A stretch of 64,000 bases of DNA from Rosa chinensis (GCF_002994745.2 NC_037089.1:19686641-19750640); one strand, 5' to 3'; counted from the stretch's first letter, positions 46,926-60,888 are shown. Numbers and translations: made by a program. Notes: generated by a model not told the origin, from the sequence alone.

Positions 46926-46956
<31 letters not shown>

Positions 46957-47422
46957 CAAAGATAACGTACCATTTCATAAAATCAAATTGATTTATCGTG
47001 TCATCATCTATGATGAACCATTAAGCTAATTAACATATATAGTAGGTTATAGTTTGGGTCCTTGACCCAAAGCCCCAAAATGAGTAAAATTATCTCACTT
47101 ACCCCAACAACAGATTTTTGTTCCCACTTACCCAATCTAACGTAAAATGACCAATTTGCCCTCAACTCAATTAAAGAATTACAACTACATCCATTGTCCT
47201 CTCTCTCTAACTCTCTGTCCAACTCGCTGGTTCTCTCTCCTCTCTCTCTCTCTCCAGCACGTCGACAAAAAATACCTTCGGTTTTTCAACGCCGGCGAGA
47301 TTCTCCATAACGATGTCGTCGGAGGCGAGGATGTGAGTGATGATCGAGATCGACCTCCTCGGCGGTCCATAACGACCTCATCGGCGATGAAGGCTTCTGC
47401 CTCCCCGGGGTCCTTGCCCTCC

Positions 47423-47426
<4 letters not shown>

Positions 47427-47473
<47 letters not shown>
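47427..47473. repeat. (CT)n microsatellite inside the MULE
   Basis: Uninterrupted TC/CT run of about 23 units. Confidence 0.97.
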
Positions 47474-47476
<3 letters not shown>

Positions 47477-48149
47477 CCGTCAAAGCTCCGGAGCTGGAGG
47501 ATAAATCAGATTGGAACTCGCCCAACCCGACCCGTCGTAGCGCAAACTCATCGTTCTCAGTGGTTGAGGTCGACGAACACTGGAGATTGCTTTTGGTTGA
47601 CTCAGCTTCATCGGCGACGAATTGGATTTCTGTCTCCGTTTCGGAGGAGTAGCATCTCCGGCTGATCTGCTGAGAATAAGAGAAGATGTGGCGGGGGTGG
47701 TGGTGGAGCTCCGACGAGGTCGATGGCGACATCAATCTCTCCCTCCCCAGCGAAAGTTCACCAACGAGCCCACCTGAGGCGGTTTTCCGGTGAGATCGAG
47801 CATGGCTTCACGGCTTCATAGCTTCACAGAAGGGAGAAGGGGTGCCCAAATAATTTCATCACCTTCCCCGGTGACAAGTACCTCTAAACAGCTCAATCAA
47901 GCCGGTCCTTCTTTTTTCTTTTCTTTTTTTTCTCTATTCTTCTTTTTGGCCTTTTAATGAGAAATTTTGATGATATAAAATGTAAATTATTGGAGTAACA
48001 AGCTACAAAATGGTGTTATGCCAAGGGAAATACAGGTCTATTAGGGGACAATATACGTTTTAAATTGACGTAATCTCCTCTCTTTTTTCTTTAATCAAAG
48101 TTTTATTTATGCAATTATAGGAAAATTAGTTCCCATTTTAGGAATCGAA

Positions 48150-48300
48150 ATGTCTATTGGGGGGCAATACATGGCTAATAGTCGTCTATTAGGGGGCAAT
48201 ACATGGTTGATAGTCGTCTATTAGGGGGCAATAGACTATCGGGGCAATAGGAGTCTATTGGGGGGCAATAGGGGGTAATAAAGGTCTATTGGGGGCAACA
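48150..48300. repeat. Minisatellite of TATTGGGGGGCAATA-type units
   Basis: Five to six units of ~30 bp (GTCTATTRGGGGGCAATACATGG type). Reverse-complement counterpart of 18040-18195. Confidence 0.85.
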
Positions 48301-48544
48301 AAAAAAAAACCTTTCCGGTGAGATTTTCAGCAAATTCAGGTGGGCGGAGGTCGGTGACCTGATTCCGGAGGCCGGTGACCTGATTCCTCGTAAGTTGGCC
48401 GGATTCCGGCTGCCGGTGACCGAAATCCGGCGGCCGGTGACGGGACTCCGGCGAAGTCCCCTATGGTTTCTCTCTCTTCCATTCTCTCTCTCTCTCTCTC
48501 TCTCTAAGTAACAAAGGTGAGGGTAAAATGGTATTAAAAAAATA

Positions 48545-50110
48545 TGAGAAAATTAGAAAAAAAACCCAAAAAATGAAGCTCCTTTTAAGGGAAACCCAAT
48601 CATATGTTTTCTTTTAATCTACACCCATTCACATAATTAAACCTGCCGTATAGGTTTTAAGTCTATAATTAAGTTTTTTTCTCTTTTTTTAGTTTGACTA
48701 TTTTACCCTTCACATCGAAGAAGGAAAAAATTCCTCAAATATAGGTGTTTTTTTTTTTAATTTAAATATGGCATCAGTTATAAACACAAATTAGAATTTA
48801 ATATCATCAATTTATTTTTCCTGATTTAAAAGCGATTACTTGCCTTAATTATTGCATATCTCTTCCTTTTTTATTTGACCTATATATTTGCCATTTTTTA
48901 GTAGATATGTTTGTGTAAATAATCCTATTATTAAATATGTCAACGTGATCAATTGCCTTAATTATTATATGTAACTGATGCCATATTTTAGGAGATATGT
49001 TTGTGTAGATATTCGTTATTTAAAAATATTAATTGTCCTAATTATTGTATATCTTTTCCTTTCAGATTTGATCTTTATATTTGCTATTTTTAAGTAGACG
49101 TGGTTGTGTAGATATTGCTATTAGATTTCGTAGATTTCTCAATCTAATTAAACATCCTTTTGTGGAGGTATTCCTATCATGTAGTGATTAAACATCCTGT
49201 CATCAAGGTATGTCATTTTGCTTTTTTTTTTTTTCCCTTTTTTTGAATGAAATTTGATTCCCCATTCCAATAGGCGTAGGTATAAAATCAATATTCCATG
49301 TTCATTAATTTTCCATAATAGGGTCCATGTTCTTTAGATGATGGAGGGTGCAATCAGATCAAGCTTCACTTCAGTAATTTCAGCCCTTAACTCGTCGGTC
49401 ATAATACGTCCAAACTTGAGAAGGTCGCACCTAAATTCCAGGTGGGTGTACTCTTTAGCCATCAAAATTAACTTGTAGTATCTATTGAGAAACAAGAAGA
49501 TGAAACAAAAACCTGCAATCAAGAACTTGTATAGTCTATCATACTTACTCAATATCAAAAACCTAGAACCATCACAAAACATTTACCTCTTCGTCAGGAG
49601 CACACACCTTTTGAATAGATAGCAATCACAATACTCATCAACCGTACCAATCAGATATGCTGTCGAACACAGGCAACCCACTAACCTCTGATTGTGCAAT
49701 CCATTTATATCACAAGCTTGTAGAGATATTGACACCAGCTTTGAATGTGCAGATTACACTTTTCAATGTGAAGTTACGTAACCTCCAACCCAGAGGAGAA
49801 TTATCAATTGCTGAAATCAAGGGTTGAGTAATTCTGGGCGACGTCTATGGGCAGCCGTTTCATGATCGACTTCCATCAACAACATTACTGGATTTTATTA
49901 TCAATCCTATTTAATAGGTGAATGGGAATTTGATAGTGGCAGATTCAGTAATTCTTAACAACATTGGGTTTTATTATTTAGTCTATTTAATAGGTTTTTT
50001 TATTTTGCATAAATCTAATTAATTGGTTTGGGTGTATATTAAAACACTCTTATGGATGGGTTTATTCTAAAAGAGGTGTGTCAATTTGGGTGTAGAATCA
50101 AATTCCCCAA
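48545..50110. mobile_element. Nested TIR element within the MULE (boundaries approximate)
   Basis: The left end (CTTTTAAGGGAAACCCAATCATATG...TTTTAATCTACACCC) pairs with the reverse complement of the right end (CTTTTAGAATAAACCCATCC...TTTTAATATACACCC) over about 60 bp at perhaps 70% identity. It interrupts the outer MULE between its CTCTCT/AAGTAACAAAGG block and its right inverted repeat. No transposase or clean TSD was found; the superfamily is undetermined. Confidence 0.55.
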
Positions 50111-50251
50111 AGAATATATATATCTTAATGAGGTATTAGAGAAGACCTCCTTAAAGTGTTTTGGGTAAGAGGAAATTAAAAAAACTTAGTGGGGTAAATG
50201 AGAAAAAAAATCTCTAAAAATGGTGTAAATGGACAAAAACCCTTATAGTTT

Positions 50252-51594
50252 CGCAGGTGCGTACGTACCATGGTTCGAGCAATAAACTGATGGGTACATT
50301 GTGATCAAGTACATTGGGGATTTTGGGGTTCATGAGAAAGATGATGTGCAACTCTTTTGTTATTACTTTGGAATCTTAATCCTCTTTTGCTCTAGATCAC
50401 TACTGGTCTTTCTCTCCCTGACTTTATAACCAAATGTATATACTAATAACCAAATCATTAATTAACTAAATAACCTAAAGGAACCTTTAAATTAATTAAC
50501 CCTAAACCTTAAAATACATCGCTTCCCTAGAACTCTAGAAGTATAAGAAGATCATTCCATCATAATAATTAGATGAAAAAAATAAAAGCTAACGTTTAAT
50601 GCATCAAGTCTTTGTTTAACAGAATCGATATCCCAAGTTCAAAAAAAAAAAAAAAAAACAGAGGAAAAAAAAAAGTGGTGGAGCATCCGGTTTCCTAACT
50701 TGAACAGGTCAGTTTAATTACCTAGTTCTTGTTGGATACAATAGTTGTGTATGAATTCCCAAGTGATTTTTCTAACGCAAATAGGTTAAGTTACCAAATT
50801 CTGATTGGACACAAGAATTCCGTATAAATAAGGGTGGAGATTGCAACTTCAGTCTACAAGAATCAGAAAGCAAAGCTCAGTGGAAATAAATCCGAACCAA
50901 ATAAACTAGTCGAAAAGAAAAGTACAATTTTTTCCTTGATCGAGGACAATAGTCTCTTTGTCGGTCAAAGAATTTAAACACCTCCCAACTAGTTAATAGT
51001 TACCCCAAGACGAGAGAGAGAGACAGACAGAGAGAGAGAGGGAGAACACCGACCTACATACCTGCCTATCCGACCTTCATCAGAATTTTACCTTCAACCT
51101 TCTTACAGAAACCTTTTCTAGCTAACTATTAAACCCAGAAAAATAAAGAGCCAAAGGTAGATCCAGCTTGCCAACTTTAGAATCTAACTGAAGAAATTGA
51201 GCTCAGATCTCCAGACAAACCAGAAAACCAAGGAAACGCAGATCTGTGCATGCTGAGAGGAGCTAAGCTAGCTAGTTGTGGTCCAAGGCAGAAACTATAA
51301 TTATACTGCTCGAAGTCTTCACCTTCTTCTACCTCTTCTTCTTCGATCTGCGTCTTGTTGCAACGTCAACCTTATATTCTACTTGGCTGGAGAGTCTTTA
51401 TGGAGCGGGGTATGTTTTCTCTTCATGCTATCAGAATTTTGGCGGTAGATACCAATTAACTAAATGATTCTGGATGAAGGTAGTTACGTGCTGCATATAA
51501 TATATCAATTAACGTCTTCCATAAAATTAAGTTTGTTTTAGTCTCTCTCTTTTTCATTTTTCTTGAGCCTTGATAAGCTCGTGGGTGTGGGCCA
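50252..51594. other. Spacer and probable promoter/5' leader of the F-box relic
   Basis: AT-rich to about 50800. GTATAAATAAGG near 50822 looks like a TATA box. The sequence after it is less AT-rich and contains a GA-rich tract (51012-51043), as in a transcribed leader. A possible leader intron could start near 51409 (GCGGGGTATGT). No separate gene. Confidence 0.45.
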
Positions 51595-52429
51595 ATGATC
51601 ATTACGAGCGGTTGTCAAAAAGCTCGAGGTTCTTCTTTGGTCTATCATTCTAATCAAATTCTTTCGTCTTTATCAGATTGGAAAAATTTGCCAAAGCATC
51701 TTTTGGATTCAGTTGCAGAAAAACTATTGAAACCATTAGACTATTTGGGTTTCAGCTTGGTTTGTAAATCATGGTATTCTGTAGCAAAGGATAATAAAAG
51801 CAAACATGAAAGGATGACAGGTCCAATGCTGTTGTTTTATTCAGGGAGAAAACACTATTGGAATTTCTACGATGTCATTAATAAGAAGGTCCTTAAGTTC
51901 CAAGCAAAAGTGCCGTGGAAGCCACTTGTTGGATCTTCAAAAGGATGGCTAGTATTTGTGCATAGGAATACTGAGGATAGTAAAGTTTGTTGGACGCGGC
52001 GCTTTTCCAGATTCTCATGCTACCAAGAGATATATCTTTGAAGGAGAAGACAATAAATTGTTGATGGTCCAAAGGTACATGGAGTATAGCGAAGACAAAC
52101 GAGTGACAAAGAAATTTAGAGTTTTTGAGTTGAATTTTCAAACGGGTGAATGGACTGAGAAGAACACCTTGGGTGGAGTTGCTCTCTTTGTCGGAGATAA
52201 CTCTTCAATATGCGTGTTGGCTTCAAAAGTTTCCGGATTTCAGTCAAATTGCATATACTTCAACCATGATTGTGATTATGTAGGCGGTGGTGACGAATAT
52301 GATTTTGGTGTTTATAACGTTGAAGATCAAAGCTTCCCAAAAACTTACACTAACCGCGTTAAGAAGATCCTGCAGATGAGTTATCCACAACCGATTTGGG
52401 TTAAGCCGACTTTGTCTTTTCCGTTGTAA
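51595..52429 (+). pseudogene. F-box/DUF295 protein, internally deleted and frameshifted
   Basis: The first frame (51595-52041) gives an F-box (LPKHLLDSVAEKLLKPLDYLGFSLVCKSWYSVA, shown here as residues ~33-65) and the start of the beta-propeller-like DUF295 region (PLVGSSKGWLVF). Homology continues in another frame from about 52000 (NKLLMVQRYME, FRVFELNFQTGEWTEKNTLGG, VALFVGDNSSICVLAS, NCIYFNHDCDYVGGGDEYDFGVYN) to the family's usual C-terminal phrase PQPIWVKPTL and TAA. About 100-130 residues expected between these parts are missing at the frame change near 51960-52000. I therefore call it broken. An intact relative would be a substrate receptor of an SCF ubiquitin ligase. Confidence 0.82.
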
Positions 52430-52461
52430 AGAGCCTATGCCACTTAAGTTCTTTCCATTGG

Positions 52462-52715
52462 ATGAGGATGAGGAAGAAGACGAGTAAGACGCAACAATGA
52501 GTGGTTGTTTACGGTTGTTATTGTTGTACCAACTTTTTTTTGTAATGTAACTTTGGTCTTAAATCTTAATCAATAGATTGTCTTTCTGTTTCAATTTCTG
52601 CCTCTATATCCATTGGGTTTTCCACCTACCGGTCATGATGATGGTCCTTACGATTTGTTTAATACATTGTTCACTGAGTCTTTTGATAGATCCGTTTACA
52701 GATTGATTGGTTTTA
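52462..52715 (+). repeat. 3' cassette shared with the Cys/His-rich gene family
   Basis: Starting at GATGAGGATGAGGAAGAAGACGAGTAAG, this matches 61490-61870 and 63186-63560: the acidic coding tail with its stop, then AGTGGTTGTTTACGGTTGTTATTG, AATCAATAGATTGTCTTT, TCAATTTCTGCC, ATGATGATGGTCCTT and GAGTCYTTTGATAGATCC. Here it follows an F-box gene, not a Cys/His-rich gene. Confidence 0.85.
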
Positions 52716-54479
<1,764 letters not shown>

Positions 54480-54480
<1 letters not shown>

Positions 54481-57000
54481 AAAAAAAAACATTGAAATTG
54501 AAAGAAAAAATTTAATCTCTGCATGGTTCGAAGATATAGCGACGGTCTGTTCTATAGACCTCCAAGATATCACGGTCTTTTCCCATGGTGAACACTTAAC
54601 CAGTTTGGGAGCGACCTTTGTGTGGGTCAGAGAGGTACCCAGCATCAGCAAAACCTTCCAAAACACTTATATCGTTTTGGGATGGGGATAGAGAACGCAG
54701 GCCAGCGTTGGCGGCGTTTCTGGTGTGTGATGGATCTGAATCCATCATCTCTCTGTAGGGATAGAACAAGCCCATATAAATCGTACATCTCAAGTACTGA
54801 AAGATATCTTTTACACCAATCAAAATGGCGTCGCGTTGGCGCAAAGTTATACCTTAGCTAACAAGTTCATTGCAAATGAGATGTTCGGTCTTGTGCATTG
54901 AGTTAAGTACAATAATGTGTCTATTGTACTCAAGTAAGGCACTTCTGCCTCTAGCACATCTTCGTCATCATCCTTTAGACGAAGAGGATCATTTTCAGGA
55001 TCAAGACTACGGACGATCATGGGGGTGCTTGATGGTTTGACTTTGTCAAAATGCCTAAGCATCTATCGACACGATGCTCAAGTTCCAAACTGAGACATAA
55101 TCGTGTTCTCCTATAATCCTTAATCTCAAAATCGGATTTCAAGTGTTCAGCAGTTTCCCTTAACTCTTTAAGGGCTTCTAATGAAGATCATGTCCAACAT
55201 GAACCACGATGGAATCCGAAACTTGTTATGGAAACGCGTGGGCATATCCCCTCCCAATCAAGTAGTCATTTTAGCGAGCGTTTCAACCTCTTTGTAAACG
55301 CGCTCCATGGTCTAGAGCCACTTGACTTTGGTAAATGAAGTTCACCATGAACCTTCATGTATATTCCGTATCTAGATCCCTATAGAGATACGTAGTGACC
55401 ATATTTGTAAGCTGCATGTTCAGTTATTCGGAAACTACCAAACTGATAGGGTAGTGGAGTGCAATGACATCTAATACGAGAGAATCTGTCACATCGTAGT
55501 CGATTTCAGGGGGTATTATGAGAAGCCTTGCGCCATAAGGCGAGATTACCATATCTTTTTCTCACTACGCTTTCTAATGAAGACCCATTAGTCAACAGGT
55601 TTTATGTTAGGAGGTGTTGGCATCACTAGCTCGAAAACCTTCCTCTTCGTTAGAGTATCCATCTTAACCTGGATCACATCTTTCCATTTAGGCCAAATCT
55701 CTCTACGTTGGCATTCATTCATCAACGGAGCGTGATTTGATATCATCTGACTCAACAAACTCATGCGCAACGAAATGCGCTACTACATCATCAATTATGA
55801 TGGAGTTTCTCTCCCACGTCTCATGTACACTAGTGTAATTTTTATAGAGCTCTATATTCTCAGGAATAGGTTCTGACGTTGAGGCGTCCCCCAACGATAA
55901 CCATAATCCGGAAGATTCTCATGAGACGGATTTTGAGTCTTGATGATCAAAGGATTGGAATGTGCCAAAGTATCCTTCGAACTCACGGGCCTCCTACACA
56001 TCCTAGCTGGGGCCATGGCCTGTAACGCCAGAGTGCCACTCGCTTTGGCGTTGGCGCCATGCCCACCTCCATGTAGGGTGGCGCTACGTCCTCTCGTAGG
56101 GACGTCCTTCCTTGCAGGTTTGTTTGCAGCATATTTGTGTGATCTCATCACTTTAACAGGGATCGAGATGAGACATAGTAGGGACAGGCCACGACAATCC
56201 CTGTCGTTCCTGCTGAACATCCGTGTTCTTATTTCCCCCTAACGACGGGAAGATTGTCTCATCAAAGTGACAACCCGCAAATTTAGCAGTAATGAGATCG
56301 CCTTGCAAGGGCATTAAGTGGCGGACGATTGTTGGAGTCTCAAATCCAACATAGTTGCCCATTCGTCTTGTAAGGACCCATCATAGAGCGCTGTGGCGGT
56401 GTATTTGGCACATAAATGGCTCACTCAAATATGCATAAGTACGATACTTATACCCAGTCACTAGCTATAACGCAGAGGTACATTGAGTGGCGGTGGGTCG
56501 TAGACAAATTAGCATAGCTGCATGCGATATTGCATCACCCCAAGCGGATATAAGGAGATTGGTGCGCATTACCAATGTCCGGACTATCATCGTAGTCGTT
56601 TCCGTAAGACCATTTGGGTGTGTACATGGGAATATGATGTCCAACATCAGTCCCATTGCAATAGCCATCGAAAGTCTTTCAATGTAAACTCTCTAGCATA
56701 GTCAAATCCAATTAACTGAATAGGATGATCTGGGGAGTGAGCCCGTTGTCATATGATATGTGCTAGGAGTGTAGCATAAGCAGCATTTATAAGTGGATAA
56801 TGGCACAACACGTGACCAGCGTGTGTTTGCGTGTCAACCAATATCATGAAATATATAAGCGTCCGCAAGTTGGTTGAATCAATTCACAGAATCCCCATGG
56901 ATTCTATGTAAGAATAGAATGAGTATGTTCATTTCCTTTGCATAGGACAATCTTAGTCCTAATTTCCCTAAGGAACGGGCTTTGTAAAACTAGCGAGAGG
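54480..57000 (-). pseudogene. Copia integrase / reverse transcriptase / RNase H relic
   Basis: Scattered minus-strand frames show known copia phrases: RTLVMRTNLLISAWGDAISHA (integrase, near 56560), LTKRKVFELVMPTPPNIKP (start of reverse transcriptase, near 55610), CTRPNISFAMNLLAKV (near 54870) and AGYLSDPHKGRSQTG (RNase H, near 54620). Many stops separate them. Confidence 0.8.
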
Positions 57001-58050
57001 CTTTAGAAGTAACCAATGAGAATTTTGGTTAGGCCTAAGCGTCTGAAACGCTATTTGAAGCAAGTTGGTGATTACAGCATCACCTGGGGCACCATCACCA
57101 TGATGGACGCTATCCATGGTGTCATGGATAGGGACTGTGCCAGCCCTAGGCTGGTGGTGGACGGAGGCGGTACCCTAGGCAGCAGCGTTGGTCACACTTA
57201 GTCCAGAAATCAACTTTTGATTCATGTTTCGTTTCGCTCGAAAGGAATGATGTCCATGTGAAATCTTTAGTAGACGGATCATCATATCATGATTAGGATG
57301 ATCTATCCTGTCGTGACAAAGCCAATATGTGTTAAATCCAAGAGATCTTCTCTCATAACTTTATTGGTTTAATAGCTCGAATAGTGACATAGAATCCACT
57401 AGAGAGACACATAAACTTCTCTAAGATGGCCCTTTGTTCGCAATCATTAGAGGTATTGCAAAGGAACTCATTTTCGTTCTCTACATGCGTTTTCGCATGG
57501 AATCCGTTGGCTATTCATAGGTGTGATTCGCCCTAGAGGCGTAGAGAGTTTCTGTGACATTAATTAAGGTGCCATTTGGCAAGTGAAACTTGGGCTATTC
57601 CATGTCCTTGAATTAATACTAATGGCCCAGCCATCGTAGTTACAAAAGTCATATGCTCATAATCAAAATGGAGTCATAAAAAACTCGAAATTTTATTCAT
57701 AAGCCAACGGAGTTACATATTTGTCTCTTTGACTAAACAAAATCTAATCCAAAATGATAGCTAATGCAAAACAATGGTAGTCGTCTTACTTCTTTCGGTA
57801 ATTCAAAAATAAATGTGACCAGGTGAGTAGAGAGATGTCGGTGGAGCAAGACTCGCTTAAGTACCACTAATCTCATAACCTTCCTAGACATCACACTTAC
57901 TTTGAGTGAGCCTAATTTGAAGAAAAACTAAACCATTGGCATTTACTACAAAAATATATGGCAATTGCCTATTACATCTCTTGGAAAAATAAAGACTTAA
58001 ATAGAATTGGCGATCTATTGATCCCAGCCAGATTTGTAGTCTTTAACCCT

Positions 58051-59011
58051 TCACTCTAGATCATCTTCTTGATCTTCTTGTTCCATATAGTGAGCTTCTC
58101 TTGCTTCACAATATGCTTTGTAGGCGGTGGCAATTTCTCCACGAGCTCTACAAATGTGTGCCCAATGATCAGACACTCCACATTGAGAACATACATCTCT
58201 TTGCTCAAACTCCATTGATTGAGGTGCTTTGAAAGCGTCATTTAGATGGCTCTTAGTGTTGGTGGCGCCACCAACATGGCCAGAGGCGTTGCCTCCCTCT
58301 CTCTTTCCACGTTTACCTCTTCGGTTTCGTGTTCGCCTATTTTGGCGATTACCTTCCCAAGTAGAGCGATTATATGGACCAGAACGTCTAAATGTATTCC
58401 TAAGATTAGGGTTTCGCTCTTCGCGCCCTCTCTTTGGGGCGCGACTATAATTGGATTCCGGAATATGCTCTGTTCCCACGGATCTCGAATTATAGTTCTT
58501 CACAAGGATGTTATCATACTTTTCAGCGACATTCATATCTCCAATGAGCTCATGAAACCTTGTAATTCGTCTTGCAGTGACATCGATTTGATAGTTCTTT
58601 GCAACCATCAATGCAAAGACAGGGAAAGTAAAGAGAGTCTTCTCAATCAATATCGCATTTGTGATCTCTTTACCACAAAATTCCATTAAGGATTTAATTT
58701 GAAGTGCTTCTGAGTTGTAGTCAAGAACTGACTTGAAATCACAGAAGCGGAGGCTGTGCCATCTCACTTCTAGGTCAGGACTCAGGAAGCAGGGAGTCAC
58801 GGACGTTGCCAAATCTATCTTCAAGTGAGACCCACAGCCTTCTAGGGTCTTCTTCATTCATACACTCGTACAGGAGCGAATCATCCATATGACGAGTCAT
58901 TAGGATGATGGCTTTTGCCTTATTTGCCTCTAAGGCTGCTCTATTTGCTTCCAAAGCCTGACCTTGCTCAACAGTTAGCACGTCCTGGCTAGGCTCGAGA
59001 ATCGTATCCAA
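58051..59011 (-). pseudogene. Copia gag relic with zinc knuckle
   Basis: Two frames overlap around 58775-58857. Motifs are the RRLWVSLEDRFG phrase of copia gag (UBN2 type), a basic RNA-binding stretch (RRTRNRRGKRGKR) and a CCHC knuckle beginning CSQCGVSDHWAHIC. A frameshift and a local duplication separate the N-terminal from the central part. Confidence 0.8.
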
Positions 59012-59569
59012 GATTCCATCGGCCTTGAGATGCTAGCAGATATCACGAACCCACCTGTGATATTCAGAGCCAGTTGTTCCCAATGGAGCAAAGTCCAATT
59101 TGTTCAGGCTACTCATCCTGAAAGAGAACAAGAAATTAGGGTTAGTTTCGGAGCGAAAAAGGCTACCACGAAAGTGAGCATAGTTGCTTCCAAGAAATTA
59201 GGAATTTCCGAGCGTAGTCGTTTCCAAGAAATTCGATTCCAAGAGGGGTTGGATTAGATCGAAACAATCATGTTTGTGGTCGATCGTTTTATCTCGACAA
59301 ACTCTAAGTTTGGAGAACACTACAAGCTCCAAGCTTGGAGTGAGCACGAACCCCCACATTTCAGTTTAATTTGGTCTCCCTTATGATAAAGAAAGGTGGG
59401 GTAGAAGAAGGGAGGTTGCAAGTCCTCGAAAAAGAAGAGAAATTGAATTTAAAAACTCTAAAAACGGGAACGTTTAATAAAAAATACCTCGAAATAGGTC
59501 GCTGGAAAATTTGACCGGAAAAATTGGTCGGAAAAAGTCGCCCGAAAAATGGCCTGAAAGTTGTTGACT

Positions 59570-59735
59570 GTTGACCTATGCTGACGTGGTAGTGGGTCCC
59601 TGTATACTGACGTGGCAGTGGGTCCCTATATACTAACGTGTCAGTGGGTCAGGATGCTGACGTGGTAATGGGCCAGGGTGCTGACGTGGCAGTGGGTCAG
59701 GGTGCTGACGTGGTGGTGGGGTCTACGTCAGTGGG
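59570..59735. repeat. ~24-bp GCTGACGTGG minisatellite in the retrotransposon leader
   Basis: Units of the form GCTGACGTGGYAGTGGGTC(A/C) repeat about six times. A Gly/Val/Asp-rich open frame across it is a by-product of the repeat. Confidence 0.85.
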
Positions 59736-60182
59736 CTTGAGCTTCTGGCCTTCTTTTGCTCTCTCCTTTTCTTTTTTTTTCTTTTCTTCTCTTCTTCTTT
59801 TCTGCAGGTTCAAGATGCAGCAGCTCAGGTGGCCGGTTCACGCCTTTTTAGGCCGATTTTTGTACTTTTTCTTCCAGTTCCTGAAACTTCATATCAATGG
59901 GCTTCTGCTACCAAAATTTGGTGGAAATTGGAGGTCCAGAAGATGGTGAACCGGTGGAATATTTGCTGCGAGTTATATGGAGTTTCCGGTGGCCGGTTCG
60001 GTAAGTTTCCGGCCGATTCTTGGGGTGGGGCCGCCGGTTCTGGACTCATGGGATCGAGTTCTTCAATATGTGAGGTGGAGGCAGAAAAGGGTTCAAGGTT
60101 TTGTATTCGGATTCAAGGTTTTTAGCTTCTTGAATCAGGGTTTGGCTATTTGTTTCAGAGTTAGGGCTTCGTGCTGATAACG

Positions 60183-60402
60183 TGTTGTAGAGAAACTGAA
60201 TTTGAGAGGAATTTGCTGCTGTATTCTTATTGATAATAGGGGCCTCTTTATATAGAGAATTACAATGCATAGAATCTCAATCATACAAGGAAAGTAATCG
60301 TATATTGAATAGGAATCTAAATCCTTCTAATTTAACCCTATTACCACTAGAGCAAGTAACCTAGAGTTTGGGCCAAACACAAACTAGGGTTTTACTTGAA
60401 CA
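60183..60402 (-). repeat. Copia 5' LTR (220 bp)
   Basis: Starts TGTTCAAG and ends CTACAACA on the minus strand, the TG...CA terminal dinucleotides within a short inverted repeat. Directly downstream is CGTTATCAGCACGAAG, a plausible primer-binding site. AAATATGG-like TATA sequence (TCTATATAAAGAGG, minus strand) lies within it. Confidence 0.75.
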
Positions 60403-60880
60403 CTTTTTTCTTAATTAGTTTGTAGATTAGTGATTAAGTGTTTTCGAACGGTACATGAAGCACTATACGTTTAACAAAATCTACGTGCTTATTTGAAAAA
60501 GAATTAGTTTTTTTTCTACAAGTATACCATTAAAACTTGAAATAAGTAACAGAGTCATCACTTTGGGTAAGATAGATAGCTAGGTTGCAGCTGATCATAA
60601 TTAACAGAGTCATCACTGTCACAGTTTTCACTTATGTTGAAAATCAACATACATTAGATAGCTAGGTTGCAGCTGATCATAATTAACAGAGTCATCACTG
60701 TCACAGTTTTCACTTATGTTGAAAATCAACATACATGGTAGCTAGTTTGGTACATCACTGTCAAAGTTTGGTACATCTTACGTTAAGGATCGAAGATGGA
60801 ATTATATTTTTAAATACAATTTTTTGAAAATGGTAATTAACCTATCAGTACTTGCTCTGTGTCCGATTGAGTACTCTCAT
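60403..60880. other. Duplicated upstream region of the Cys/His-rich gene copy 2
   Basis: Contains an 82-bp tandem duplication (GATAGCTAGGTTGCAGCTGA at 60575 and 60657). A ~100-bp block from 60745 (GGTACATCACTGTCAAAG) matches 42930-43030. No coding frame. Confidence 0.75.
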
Positions 60881-60888
60881 TATAAAAG
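60881..60888 (+). promoter_or_regulatory. Candidate TATA box of Cys/His-rich gene copy 2
   Basis: TATAAAAG, 36 bp after the TCAGTACTTGCTCTGTG box that is conserved upstream of copy 1 (43798). It precedes the CT tract and the presumed leader intron. Confidence 0.5.

Larger units (their letters stand above)
47056..50242. mobile_element. MULE with perfect 9-bp TSD, nested element inside
   Basis: Bounded by GGGTCCTTGACCC... and, in reverse complement, GGGTTTTTGTCC.... About 90 bp of imperfect inverted repeat shares CACTTACCCC and CTTACCCAA phrases. The 9-mer TTATAGTTT flanks both ends exactly (47047-47055 and 50243-50251). Interior blocks (CT-rich part, TATTGGGGGGCAATA minisatellite, CCGGTGACC part) are those of the 17663-19296 element in reverse orientation. 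A second element (~48545-50110) has inserted near the right end. No transposase recognised. Confidence 0.85.

Noticed and set aside
47147..47665. 172-residue plus-strand frame inside the MULE
   Set aside because: Crosses a CT microsatellite (Leu/Ser run) and has no family motif. Possibly captured sequence but no parent could be named.
52430..52490. C-terminal acidic extension of the F-box protein
   Set aside because: The F-box frame stops at 52429; the GATGAGGATGAGG part belongs to the 3' cassette shared with another gene family.
59638..59949. Gly/Val/Asp-rich open frame near 59.6 kb
   Set aside because: Created by the 24-bp minisatellite in the copia leader; no independent gene features.
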